From Paenibacillus naphthalenovorans (GTDB lineage: Bacteria; Bacillota; Bacilli; Paenibacillales; NBRC-103111): DNA of 38,865 nucleotides. A model generated the notes under the pieces. That model had not been told where the DNA came from. It did not search any database and saw only the letters and a list, made by a program, of their open reading frames with translations. Position 1 is the first letter of the stretch, and the number at the start of each line of letters is the position of its first letter. This document shows positions 15,488 through 23,585 of this stretch, piece after piece. The position numbers and the translations under genes were made by a program. The stretch is taken from positions 1 through 38,865 of the forward strand of contig NZ_FNDY01000038.1 of the NCBI RefSeq assembly GCF_900099895.1, in the 5' to 3' direction.

Positions 15488-16954
15488 TTATGGTTTAACA
15501 AATACCGTTTTGATGGAAGTGAAAAATTCGATTGCCGCTTGACCCTGTTCACGGGAATGGGAGCTCGATTGTTTCATTCCGCCGAACGGAGCCTGCAGTT
15601 CTACGCCCGCGCTTTCCGCATTGATACGGACGAGGCCCGCATCGATATCCTTGATGAAATTGAGCATGTTCGCGATATCGCGGGTAAATATGGACGCGCT
15701 GAGACCGAACTTCACGTCATTGGCGATCTCTATCGCTTCCTCAATGGTATCTACCTTGATCAAAGCAAGCACAGGTCCGAAAATTTCTTCCTGCGCGATG
15801 GTCATGTTAGTCTTGACGTTCTCAAATACCGTTGGCTGTACATAGAAGCCATGCTCCAAGCCTTCTCCTTCAGGTCGGCTGCCGCCGTAAAGAAGAGTGG
15901 CCCCTTCTTCCTTTCCTTTTTGAATATAAGAAAGAACGGTATCCAATTGGCTTTGGCTGGCGCAAGGGCCCATCCATGTATCGCTTTGCAGCCCGTGACC
16001 GACTTTGATTTCCTTCACTTTGGCCAGAAGCTTTTGTTTGAATTCCTCATATACGGCGCTTTGAACGATAACACGGCTGGTGGCCGTACATTTTTGACCG
16101 GTAGAGCGAAGACCTCCGCTGACGGTCGCATCCACCGCAAGATCCAAATCCGCATCCGCCGCCACGATGACCGGGTTTTTACCGCCCATCTCCAGCTGAT
16201 ATTTGGCACCGCGTGCAAGCGCACCCTGTCCGACCAATTTACCCACGTTGTCGGAACCGGTGAAGGTAATGCCGTTAATATCGGGGTGATCGATAATGCC
16301 CTGACCGATAACGGAACCGTTGCCTGTAACCAGATTCAAGACACCTGCGGGCAGTCCTGCTTCCGCCATGCACTCGATCACTTTCGCCGCAGTGACAGCC
16401 GTTTCCTGGGCCGGCTTGAGCACTACGGTATTTCCATATACGAGCGCCGGCGCCATTTTCCAAATCGGGATGGCCACAGGGAAGTTCCAAGGCGTGATGA
16501 CGCCTACAACTCCAAGCGGAACGCGTGTAGTGAACATCAAAGCTTCCGCATCCGTAGACGGGATAACGTCACCGTTCTTACGCATGCCCTCACCGGCATA
16601 ATAACGCAAAATCGCTATACCGCGGGCGGTTTCGCCCTTGGCTTCCGGGAACGTCTTGCCCATTTCCCTTGTCATGGTTTCCGCTACTTCATCGAGGCGT
16701 CTTTCCAAAGCATTCGCCATCTTATACAGATACTCTCCGCGCGCCGGGCCGGACAGCTTTCTCCACTGCGCGAAGGCCTTTTTCGCAGCAGCTACGGCAC
16801 GATCCAGGTCTTCTTTGCCGGATTTTTGAATGTAGCCGACAATTTCATGCTTGTTCGCGGGGTTAATGCTCGCGTCCGTCTTGCCCATGGAGGCGGCAAC
16901 CCACTCTCCATCGATATAGTTCAAATAGGTTTTGGCTTCTGTTTGTACGGTCAT
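15488..16954 (-). CDS. Aldehyde dehydrogenase, probably 2,5-dioxovalerate (alpha-ketoglutarate semialdehyde) dehydrogenase
   Basis: A 488-residue NAD(P)-dependent aldehyde dehydrogenase. The catalytic residues are Cys289 in [11 protein letters not shown] and Glu255 in [29 protein letters not shown] and EEIFGPVLA mark cofactor and structural motifs. The overall sequence is close to the YcbD-type alpha-ketoglutarate-semialdehyde dehydrogenases of Bacillus (from memory). The neighbouring FAH-fold dehydratase would produce alpha-ketoglutarate semialdehyde from 2-keto-3-deoxypentonate, so this enzyme would deliver alpha-ketoglutarate to the TCA cycle. The ATG at 16954 follows AAGGAG. It is the last gene of the operon. 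Other aldehyde substrates cannot be excluded. Confidence 0.88.
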   Translation of the reverse strand: MTVQTEAKTYLNYIDGEWVAASMGKTDASINPANKHEIVGYIQKSGKEDLDRAVAAAKKAFAQWRKLSGPARGEYLYKMANALERRLDEVAETMTREMGKTFPEAKGETARGIAILRYYAGEGMRKNGDVIPSTDAEALMFTTRVPLGVVGVITPWNFPVAIPIWKMAPALVYGNTVVLKPAQETAVTAAKVIECMAEAGLPAGVLNLVTGNGSVIGQGIIDHPDINGITFTGSDNVGKLVGQGALARGAKYQLEMGGKNPVIVAADADLDLAVDATVSGGLRSTGQKCTATSRVIVQSAVYEEFKQKLLAKVKEIKVGHGLQSDTWMGPCASQSQLDTVLSYIQKGKEEGATLLYGGSRPEGEGLEHGFYVQPTVFENVKTNMTIAQEEIFGPVLALIKVDTIEEAIEIANDVKFGLSASIFTRDIANMLNFIKDIDAGLVRINAESAGVELQAPFGGMKQSSSHSREQGQAAIEFFTSIKTVFVKP

Positions 16955-16983
16955 GGTCTATTTACTCCTTCCGAATAACAAAT

Positions 16984-18159
16984 TTAGAATGTAGGTCCGA
17001 TGCGCCAGATCCCGAAATCATGCTGCTTTAATATTTCCGCTTTGGTCAGCTTTCCGGAGCACACCTTGGAAATTTGATCCATAATCCGCTGGCCGACCGA
17101 GTCGATCGTTTCCGTGCCTTCAATAATCGTCCCTGCGTTAATATCGATATTCTCGCGCATTTTATTGAAGATCGCCGAGTTCGTGGATATTTTGATCGTT
17201 GGTGCGATCGGAGAACCTGTTGGCGTCCCCCTTCCTGTAGTAAACAGCACGATTTGCGCTCCGCCGGCGACCATTCCTGTTAACTGCTCGATATCATGGC
17301 CTGGCGTATCCATCCAAACCAGTCCCTTGCGGGTCGGCCGCTCGGCATAATCGATCAGCTCCTGAAGCGGCCGGGTTCCTGCTTTATTCGCCGCTCCGAG
17401 CGATTTTTCCTCAAGAGAGCTCAGCCCTCCGCGGATATTGCCCGGACTCGGATTGCCGGTACGGATATCTACGCCCATCGTAAAGGCGCGGTTTTCCATG
17501 GCCTGAATGACTTCATAGACCCGCTTCGCCACTTTGTCGTCAACGGCACGATTCGCAAGCAAATGCTCGGCGCCGATCAGTTCCGTCGTTTCCGCCAGAA
17601 TCGAAGTGCCTCCGCAATCGACAATCCGGTCGCTGACGAATCCGACCGCCGGGTTCGCGGATAAGCCGGAACAGGCATCTGAGCCGCCGCATTCGGTACC
17701 GACGATAAGCTCGCTGAACGGAAACGGCTCGCGCATGAGCTCAGAGGCGTCCTGCACCATTTGTGCCGCGATTTTTGCGCCCTGGGCGATGGCAGACAGG
17801 GTGCCTCCGTGGTCCTGGATCGATACAAGCTCGACAGGCTTGCCGCTCTTGGCAATTTCACCGGCAACGCTGCGCGCTTGATGCGTTTCGCAGCCCAGTC
17901 CAAGTACGACAACGCCGTAAACGTTAGGATTGGTCCCCATGCCCACGTAGGTTCGGAAGGTTTGTTCATAATCGACGCCGACCTGGGCGCAGCCATGCTG
18001 ATGAATGAAGGATACCGTGCCCTGCACAAGCTCCGTAATTTGCTTCGCCGCTTGAGTGGCGCAAGTAATGGTAGGTAATATCAGCACATGGTTGCGTACG
18101 CCTACACGTCCGTCCGGACGACGGTATCCCCAAAATGTCGGTTCAGGTTGATTGGCCAA
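16984..18159 (-). CDS. UxaA-family dehydratase, large (catalytic) subunit
   Basis: About 391 residues of the altronate/galactarate dehydratase catalytic domain. It opens FWGYRRPDGRVGVRNHVLILPT (residues about 10-31), and contains HQHGCAQVG, VVLGLGCETHQ, GTECGGSDACSGLSANPAVG and a TTGRGTPTGSPIAPTIKI-like segment. The conserved Cys and His residues are those proposed to bind an iron centre in this family. E. coli UxaA fuses this domain to an N-terminal SAF domain; here the SAF domain is the separate upstream gene. The start is TTG at 18159 or GTG at 18168; both overlap that gene by 17-26 bp. The frame is open to 18387, but that part is the SAF gene in another frame. The split resembles SuyA/SuyB sulfolactate lyase, so substrate assignment needs care. 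Confidence 0.85.
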   Translation of the reverse strand: MANQPEPTFWGYRRPDGRVGVRNHVLILPTITCATQAAKQITELVQGTVSFIHQHGCAQVGVDYEQTFRTYVGMGTNPNVYGVVVLGLGCETHQARSVAGEIAKSGKPVELVSIQDHGGTLSAIAQGAKIAAQMVQDASELMREPFPFSELIVGTECGGSDACSGLSANPAVGFVSDRIVDCGGTSILAETTELIGAEHLLANRAVDDKVAKRVYEVIQAMENRAFTMGVDIRTGNPSPGNIRGGLSSLEEKSLGAANKAGTRPLQELIDYAERPTRKGLVWMDTPGHDIEQLTGMVAGGAQIVLFTTGRGTPTGSPIAPTIKISTNSAIFNKMRENIDINAGTIIEGTETIDSVGQRIMDQISKVCSGKLTKAEILKQHDFGIWRIGPTF

Positions 18160-18460
18160 GCTTATCACCTCTTCCTCGTTTGCCTTCCAGGTTATGCACA
18201 TGCACATGCTCGCCGGCTTGAATATCTTTGACGGCAACGCCGATGACCTCGCCGTATTTGAGGATATCCTGACCCGAGCTGATCGGTAAGACGGCGAATT
18301 TGTGGCCGAACTCGATCGCCTGCCTGAGCTCGACTTCAAAGGTCTTATCCTGACATGTGACCTGAAGAAGCGCTCCAGCCGGTACATTCTCCAAAGCGAC
18401 AGCGACGTTGTCCTGCGGCTTCATCATAATGACCTTGTATTTGGCCTGTGTCGGTTCCAT
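18143..18460 (-). CDS. SAF-domain small subunit of UxaA-type dehydratase
   Basis: A 105-residue SAF domain, equivalent to the N-terminal part of UxaA and to SuyA. It contains the GHKFAVLPI core, DILKYGEVIGVA, and ends in the signature GEHVHVHNLEG. In the family this domain forms part of the entrance or lid of the active site of the large subunit. The ATG at 18460 follows GGAGGG by about five bases. It overlaps the large subunit gene, so the two are translationally coupled, as expected for a two-chain enzyme. Confidence 0.88.
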   Translation of the reverse strand: MEPTQAKYKVIMMKPQDNVAVALENVPAGALLQVTCQDKTFEVELRQAIEFGHKFAVLPISSGQDILKYGEVIGVAVKDIQAGEHVHVHNLEGKRGRGDKLGQST

Positions 18461-18479
18461 TCCGATCCCTCCACTCCGC

Positions 18480-19358
18480 TTATGGGCGTTTTACGAAGTT
18501 CGTCAGTACACCGATACCGGAGATTTCATTCTCAATGCGGTCGCCATCCTGCAACGTGAACTCATTGGGGGGGACGATGCAGGTTCCGGTAAGAAGGACA
18601 GTGCCGTCAAAGATTTCATTATCTCTGATCAGGAAGGAAACCAGCTCTTCGAGCTTTCTCTTTAACTGCCCGGTGCTTGCCGTACCATCTACAACCTTCT
18701 CATTGTTACGGTAAATCCGGCAGGCAATTTCGAACTTGTACGGATCCTCCACCGTTTCCGCCAAACGGATCGACGGTCCGATGGAGCACGATCTTTTCCA
18801 AAGCTTCGCCTGCGGAAGATAGAGCGGATTCTCCCCTTCGATGTCACGGCAGCTCATATCGTTACCGACGGTATAGCCGAGAATCGTACCTTTGCTGTCA
18901 ATGACAAGGCCGAGCTCGGTCTCCGGAATTTGCCAGTTCGAATCGCTGCGCAGGTAAACATCGTCATTGGGCCCCACGGTCCTTGCGGCAGTCGATTTGA
19001 AGAAAATTTCCGGACGCTCCGCATCGTATACTTTATCGTAGAACGTCGTTGAATCCAGCTTGCCGCCGGTAGCCTCATAATTTCTCGCTTCCTTGCTCCG
19101 GGCATAGGTGACGCCGGATGCCCATACTTCAGGGGCTTCAATCGGCACCAGCAGACGAAGGTTCTCGAACGCCGTTGGCAGCGGGCTGCCGTTTTCGATC
19201 TCACGCAAAACGAGCTTCAGCGGGGTCGTTCCCTGTGCATTAGCGGCATCCACCAGCTCTATAAAACCTTGATACGGCAGCGCAAACACTTGATTCTCAT
19301 CCGTTAAAGCAGCAACCGTAGGTACATCAGACTCATTTAAAAATCGAATTATACGCAT
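18480..19358 (-). CDS. FAH-fold 2-keto-3-deoxy-acid dehydratase (KdaD-like)
   Basis: A 292-residue fumarylacetoacetate-hydrolase-superfamily protein. WASGVTYARSKEARNYEA, KVYDAERPEIFFKST, VYLRSDSNWQIPETELGLVI and DIEGENPLYLPQAKLW closely resemble archaeal 2-keto-3-deoxy-D-arabinonate dehydratase (from memory). The Glu-x-Glu in IPETELG and the Asp of VGNDMS would hold the divalent metal. Such enzymes convert 2-keto-3-deoxypentonate to alpha-ketoglutarate semialdehyde. The ATG at 19358 follows GGGAGGC. It sits 19 bp upstream of the SAF gene; dehydratase, this enzyme and the aldehyde dehydrogenase read as consecutive steps. A hydrolase acting on a related diketo acid is the main alternative. Confidence 0.85.
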   Translation of the reverse strand: MRIIRFLNESDVPTVAALTDENQVFALPYQGFIELVDAANAQGTTPLKLVLREIENGSPLPTAFENLRLLVPIEAPEVWASGVTYARSKEARNYEATGGKLDSTTFYDKVYDAERPEIFFKSTAARTVGPNDDVYLRSDSNWQIPETELGLVIDSKGTILGYTVGNDMSCRDIEGENPLYLPQAKLWKRSCSIGPSIRLAETVEDPYKFEIACRIYRNNEKVVDGTASTGQLKRKLEELVSFLIRDNEIFDGTVLLTGTCIVPPNEFTLQDGDRIENEISGIGVLTNFVKRP

Positions 19359-19403
19359 GAAATATGCCTCCCAAGTTGGTATATAGTGAACTCCTTCATA
19401 TCC

Positions 19404-20189
19404 CTAGAGCACTTCTTTGCCATGAAATGAAGGAATGCCGAATCCCATCTGTTCTGAAATTTCCTCCGCAGCCTGCTGCAGGGATTGTACGTGCTCCATC
19501 AACTCCGCATCGCTCACGCGTGCAACGAGCGTTGACATACTGATCGCAGCGATCACCTGCCCCGAATGATCCCTTACCGGAACGGCAATGCAGCGCACTC
19601 CCGGCTCATTTTCTTCATTGTCTACGGAGTAGCCCTGTCCACGTACCTTTTCAAGCTCTTGCATAAAATAAGATTCGCTCATAATGGTTTTCGCGGTATG
19701 TTGCCTGTAAACATAACCTTTCAGTAATTGCTTTAACTCCTTCGGCTCTTTATAGGCGACGAGCACCTTGCCAACCGCACTGCAGTGGATTGGAATTCGT
19801 TTGCCGATACGCGAATAACGGATGATCGCCTTCGAACCTTCGACTTTATCGATGTACACGCCCTCTTTGCCGTCCAGAATGACCAAATTCGTCGTCTGGC
19901 CCGTGATGTTCGATAAGTGGATCAGGTGCTTTCTTACAACGTTCCGAATATCGAGATTATGCATGACGATGGTCCCTCTCTCGAGCAGCTTCATGCCCAA
20001 ACGGTATTTTCCGTTCTCGGGGTTTTGTTCAATATAGCGATGAACCTGAAGCGTTTTTAAGAGAGAATGAACGGTACTCTTGTGCAGAACCATGCGGTCG
20101 CTGATTTCAGTGATTTTCAACTCGGTATCATACTCATCGAACAAATCCAAAATCAAAAGTGCCCGTTCTACAGCTTGAATCATCGGCAT
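19404..20189 (-). CDS. IclR family transcriptional regulator (KdgR-like)
   Basis: A 261-residue regulator. The N-terminal winged helix (residues about 5-65) has AVERALLILDLF and MVLHKSTVHSLLKTLQ as recognition helix; the C-terminal IclR effector domain contains GKRIPIHCSAVGKVLVAY and the VDNEENEPGVRCIAVPV segment that lines the ligand pocket. IclR-family KdgR proteins bind 2-keto-3-deoxygluconate and repress sugar-acid genes. The gene lies inside the operon, 45 bp before the KdaD-like gene, and is probably autoregulated. The two clusters of ATAAAAC-N3-GTTTTAT palindromes upstream of the operon are the likely targets. The ATG is at 20189; an ATG two codons later is equally possible. Confidence 0.9.
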   Translation of the reverse strand: MPMIQAVERALLILDLFDEYDTELKITEISDRMVLHKSTVHSLLKTLQVHRYIEQNPENGKYRLGMKLLERGTIVMHNLDIRNVVRKHLIHLSNITGQTTNLVILDGKEGVYIDKVEGSKAIIRYSRIGKRIPIHCSAVGKVLVAYKEPKELKQLLKGYVYRQHTAKTIMSESYFMQELEKVRGQGYSVDNEENEPGVRCIAVPVRDHSGQVIAAISMSTLVARVSDAELMEHVQSLQQAAEEISEQMGFGIPSFHGKEVL

Positions 20190-20225
20190 GTTTATTCACC
20201 CTTTTTACGGAAACCTTTCATTTGT

Positions 20226-21158
20226 TTACTTCTTCACAGGGACACCCAAGCCGGCGGCGCCTTTTTCCGATGTTCGCAATTCGGGACTGTACCGTTTGAT
20301 CATATCCGTTCCGATTTTTGCGCGTCTCACGCGCTCTTTGCACAGCGCAATCGAGGTTTGCTCCAAATGGGTGCCGGAAGGATAAATGTTAGGCGAGTTG
20401 CGCAATCCGAACTTAATATAGACGGGAGCAGCCACACGGATGATTTCCGGAATTTCGTAATGCCGGATAAATCCGCCGATATCGTCCGGAACTTCAACAT
20501 AAATATCAATCGGAATATCAACGGCCTGACGAATCGCAGCAAGGCGGGCCAGGGTAAGATCGGTCGGTACGTTGTAGGTATCCGCCCCTATGCTTTCGAT
20601 CAGTTTAATGGAAACCGGGTTCGCCTGCGCCATTTGCACGGAAATTTTCACGACCAAATCTTCCGGCAGCTCGCCCTTCTTTTTGAACTCATTGACAAGC
20701 CAAAGCAGCCCTTCATCCGCTACGAGAATGCCGCGAATGCCCGCATCGCACGCACGCTTGATATCCTCGATCGAATAAACGAGCTGATCCATGCTTTCCA
20801 CGCGAAGACCGATGACCTTGCCGGCACTCGCCCAAGGCATTGCTGTGGTATCCCACGTACCGCGAGGTCCTACAAACAAGCTGACCTCCAAGTTTTCGCG
20901 CTTGCCGATTTCCGCCATTTGCTTCAGTTCGTCATCCGTCAGCAGCATGATGCCGCTGCCTTGAGACACGCGATGAATCAACACATCATATTGCTTGCAG
21001 GCTTCGATGACTGCCTCAAAGGAAGCGGGTCCTTCCACGCTGGGAATTTCAATCCGGTATTGGGCGCCATCCGGAAATGTCTTTGTGGAGGACGGCAGAT
21101 CATGAAGGTCACCACGCGGGAACCCAAGCTGTTCAATGACATCACGAGTTTTTTGCAA
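20226..21158 (-). CDS. TIM-barrel protein, U32-peptidase-like, function unknown
   Basis: About 310 residues. I place the start at the TTG at 21158, nine bases after AAAGGAG; the frame is open to 21200. The alternation of strands and helices (SLFVGPRG, KVIGLRVES, GIRGILVADEGLL, LVVKISVQMAQANP, GADTYNVPTDLTLARLAAIRQ, PIDIYVEVPDDIGG, YIKFGLRNSPNIYPSG) is that of a TIM barrel, and similar proteins are often annotated as U32 peptidases. There is no visible protease motif. It lies between a TRAP binding protein and the IclR gene in the sugar-acid operon, so an enzyme acting on a sugar acid (aldolase, epimerase or similar) is more likely than a protease. That is inference only. Confidence 0.75.
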   Translation of the reverse strand: MQKTRDVIEQLGFPRGDLHDLPSSTKTFPDGAQYRIEIPSVEGPASFEAVIEACKQYDVLIHRVSQGSGIMLLTDDELKQMAEIGKRENLEVSLFVGPRGTWDTTAMPWASAGKVIGLRVESMDQLVYSIEDIKRACDAGIRGILVADEGLLWLVNEFKKKGELPEDLVVKISVQMAQANPVSIKLIESIGADTYNVPTDLTLARLAAIRQAVDIPIDIYVEVPDDIGGFIRHYEIPEIIRVAAPVYIKFGLRNSPNIYPSGTHLEQTSIALCKERVRRAKIGTDMIKRYSPELRTSEKGAAGLGVPVKK

Positions 21159-21446
21159 GAGTCGCATCTCCTTTATAAACGTATTCATGTTCTTATCCAA
21201 ACCATCTTTCCATGGATCCCGGCCTGTGGCTTAACGGCGTTGCATTCATGGAAGACGGTTCCGATCCCATGACCATTCCTTCCGTTGTTGTCCCTGGTTT
21301 CGGGAAGCAATACAGATGGGGAGACCGTTGTTCCAGCTCCCCCCACCTTGACCATGTCCATCCTTGAAATAATTGGTGCCTCTTCCATTTCAGCCGTTAC
21401 CCAAGTAAGGCGGCTGCTTAAGAAGAATCATCACTTGGGTTGCGTC
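21159..21446. other. Unusually long gap inside the sugar-acid operon
   Basis: The 288 bases between the U32-like gene and the upstream dctP gene contain an imperfect stem (ACCCAAGT at 21399-21406 with ACTTGGGT at 21433-21440) without a T-run, so it is not a clear terminator. A 67-codon minus-strand frame (21185-21388) begins with ATG and has reasonable codon use but no ribosome binding site and no family I recognise. Elsewhere in this operon the gaps are about 0-105 bp. Confidence 0.5.
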
Positions 21447-22505
21447 TTATTTCCCGCGCACTTTATTCACTTCATCGTACATTTCTTTGACCAAAGCTTC
21501 ACCTAAGTCTTTGGAAAATTTATCGAGGACAGGCTTGACGATTTCCTGCATCTTCTCCCGGTCTTCCGGTTTCACCTCATTTACTTCTATGCCCTTAGAC
21601 TTCAGGTTTTCCAGCGATTGCTTATTTTGCTCCCGGTTCTTTTCACGTTGGAATTTACCCGCTTCTATGGATGCTTCTTGCAAAATCTTTTGTTCATCCG
21701 GTGTCAGACCGTCCCAGAACTTCTTGCTGACCAGAAATACAAACGGCGTATAGACGTGATTCGTCAAGCTCAAGTATTTCTGCACTTCATAGAACTTGTT
21801 GGATTCGATCGTCGGCAGCGGATTTTCCTGGCCGTCGACGGTTTTCCCCTCCAATGCGCTGAATACTTCGGAGAACGGCATCGGTGTCGGATTTGCCCCT
21901 AGAGCACTAAATGCTTCGATATGCACTTTACTTTGAAGGGTACGGATCTTCAGTCCCTGAAAATCCTCCGGCGCAGCAACCGGTCTCTTGCTGTTGGTCA
22001 AATTGCGGAACCCGTTCTCCCAATAAGTTAATCCGATAAGTCCCTGCTGCGGCAGCATATCGAGTAATTTTTTCCCTACGGGTCCATCAAGCACGGCATC
22101 CGCTTCTTGCTCGTTATTAAACACGAACGGATAGTCAAACACGCCGAATTCTTTCACCATCGAGGTGAGCGGTGAAGTGGATGGAATGGTGATCTCCTGC
22201 GTTCCGGATTTTAACGCATTCGTCATTTTTAAATCATCGCCCAGTTGAGCCGCAAAGTAAGTCTGCACCTTCATGCTGCCACCGCTCTTCTGTTCCACCA
22301 GCTCGGCAAATTTCTTAAGCCCTTGGCCCTGCGGATGATCCTCATTCAAACCGATTCCCGCTTTGAGGGTACGCGTTTGTTTGGCCGGCGCTCCCCCCGC
22401 CTGACCGCCCGCTTCCTGGGTCGCCGTTCCCCCGCCGCCGCAGGCACTAACGACAAGCAGGCTGGGCAGTGTAATGCCGATCATCGCTTTTTTGAACCAA
22501 TTCAT
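21447..22505 (-). CDS. TRAP transporter solute-binding protein (DctP family), copy 1
   Basis: About 352 residues from the ATG at 22505, six bases after GGGGGAAT; the frame opens at 22520. The signal peptide ends with the lipobox VVSAC, so it is a lipoprotein. DctP-type motifs include LNEDHPQGQGLKKFAELVE, the GLKIRTLQS strand with the Arg that binds the substrate carboxylate, and GQENPLPTI with the conserved Asn-Pro region. It captures an organic or sugar acid and passes it to a DctQM permease using the sodium gradient. It lies 3' of the hydroxyacid dehydrogenase, separate from the dctPQM set at 23.6-26.6 kb, and is the second binding protein in one operon. Confidence 0.9.
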   Translation of the reverse strand: MNWFKKAMIGITLPSLLVVSACGGGGTATQEAGGQAGGAPAKQTRTLKAGIGLNEDHPQGQGLKKFAELVEQKSGGSMKVQTYFAAQLGDDLKMTNALKSGTQEITIPSTSPLTSMVKEFGVFDYPFVFNNEQEADAVLDGPVGKKLLDMLPQQGLIGLTYWENGFRNLTNSKRPVAAPEDFQGLKIRTLQSKVHIEAFSALGANPTPMPFSEVFSALEGKTVDGQENPLPTIESNKFYEVQKYLSLTNHVYTPFVFLVSKKFWDGLTPDEQKILQEASIEAGKFQREKNREQNKQSLENLKSKGIEVNEVKPEDREKMQEIVKPVLDKFSKDLGEALVKEMYDEVNKVRGK

Positions 22506-22541
22506 GTTTGATTCCCCCATTCTTATTTTTTGTTTATCGGG

Positions 22542-23567
22542 TTAAAGGCTCTGGTAGCGCTGCTCCGGCCGGGAAGGCTTCAGCTCTACCCGCTCTTTCA
22601 CCTTTTGGTTCACCAGATACTTCGGATATTCGCCGGCAATCAATACGTCGACTACGCCCATAGCCGCTTTGGAGCGCATCTCCGCCGCCGCTTCTTCGGA
22701 ATACCATGCCGCATGAGGCGTAAGGATGACGTTATCCATCGAAAGAAGCGGATGATCCTTAGGAATCGGCTCTTCTTCCACCACATCCAGCGCTGCTCCG
22801 GCAATCTGCCCTTTGGTCAGGGCGTCGACCAGCGCTTTCTCGTGAATGACCGGTCCGCGGGAAGTATTAATAATAATGGCATCCTTCTTCATCCGGGCAA
22901 ATTGCTGCTCCCCGATCATCCCGCGCGTGGCTTCCATAAGCGGGGCATGCACGGAGATAAAATCGGATTGGGCGCACAGCTCATCCAGCTCGACCAGCGC
23001 AACCCCCTTCTCTTCAGCCAAATGCTTCGGAAAATAAGGATCATAAGCCAGGACCTTCAAGCCGAGCGGCTTTACTTTTTCCGCCAGCATCTGAGGGATT
23101 TTGCCGAAGCCGACTAAACCGATCGTTCTTCCGCGAAGACGATAAATCGGCTGTGTGACTTTGAAATCCCATTTGCCGTTTTTCACATGATGGTTGGCCA
23201 GCGTGATTTTTCGGGTCCAGCTCAGAAGCAGCGCCAGCGCATGGTCGGCCACTTCATCCATACAGTAATCCGGTACGTTGGCAACGCAAATTCCTTTTTC
23301 CGTAGCCGCATCGAGATCAATCGTGTTCACGCCGACGCCGTAGCGGGTGATCACCTTGCATTTCTCGAGCGCCTCGATCACCTTGCGGCCAATCGGCGCG
23401 TATTGGTTGATGAGCGCATCGGCGTCACGGCATGCCTCGATCACGTCTTCCTCGGTTTTGCATTGGGCGGAAACCAGTTTGATGGAGTCGTGGCGAAGCA
23501 GCACGTTTTCCTCAAACCGCAGATCTGCGTATTCCCAATCGGTAACGACAACTTTCCATTTTTTCAT
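22542..23567 (-). CDS. D-isomer-specific 2-hydroxyacid dehydrogenase (CtBP-like)
   Basis: A 341-residue NAD-dependent dehydrogenase of the D-2-hydroxyacid family, C-terminal-binding-protein-like branch. TRYGVGVNTIDL (substrate-side Arg), LRGRTIGLVGFGKIP (Rossmann GxGxxx variant), INTSRGPVIHEKALVDAL, ALDVVEEEP and NVILTPHAAWYSEEA (catalytic His) are all in place. It would interconvert a 2-keto acid and the corresponding 2-hydroxy acid. The ATG at 23567 follows GAGGA. It is between dctM and the second dctP, so its substrate is probably the imported acid or a pathway intermediate. Note that GFGKIP lacks the third Gly of the usual GxGxxG. Confidence 0.88.
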   Translation of the reverse strand: MKKWKVVVTDWEYADLRFEENVLLRHDSIKLVSAQCKTEEDVIEACRDADALINQYAPIGRKVIEALEKCKVITRYGVGVNTIDLDAATEKGICVANVPDYCMDEVADHALALLLSWTRKITLANHHVKNGKWDFKVTQPIYRLRGRTIGLVGFGKIPQMLAEKVKPLGLKVLAYDPYFPKHLAEEKGVALVELDELCAQSDFISVHAPLMEATRGMIGEQQFARMKKDAIIINTSRGPVIHEKALVDALTKGQIAGAALDVVEEEPIPKDHPLLSMDNVILTPHAAWYSEEAAAEMRSKAAMGVVDVLIAGEYPKYLVNQKVKERVELKPSRPEQRYQSL

Positions 23568-23585
23568 CTCTTGTGTCCTCCTCTA

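Noticed and set aside
15539..16978. 479-codon open frame on the plus strand
   Set aside because: It is the antisense shadow of the aldehyde dehydrogenase, which has all catalytic motifs; the antisense product is rich in Arg and His and has no recognisable domain.
18160..18387. N-terminal extension of the UxaA large subunit
   Set aside because: These 76 codons are Arg/Ser-rich and lie over the SAF gene in a different frame; the homologous protein begins near the TTG at 18159.
20067..21272. 401-codon open frame on the plus strand
   Set aside because: Antisense to the IclR and U32-like genes; no ribosome binding site or family features.
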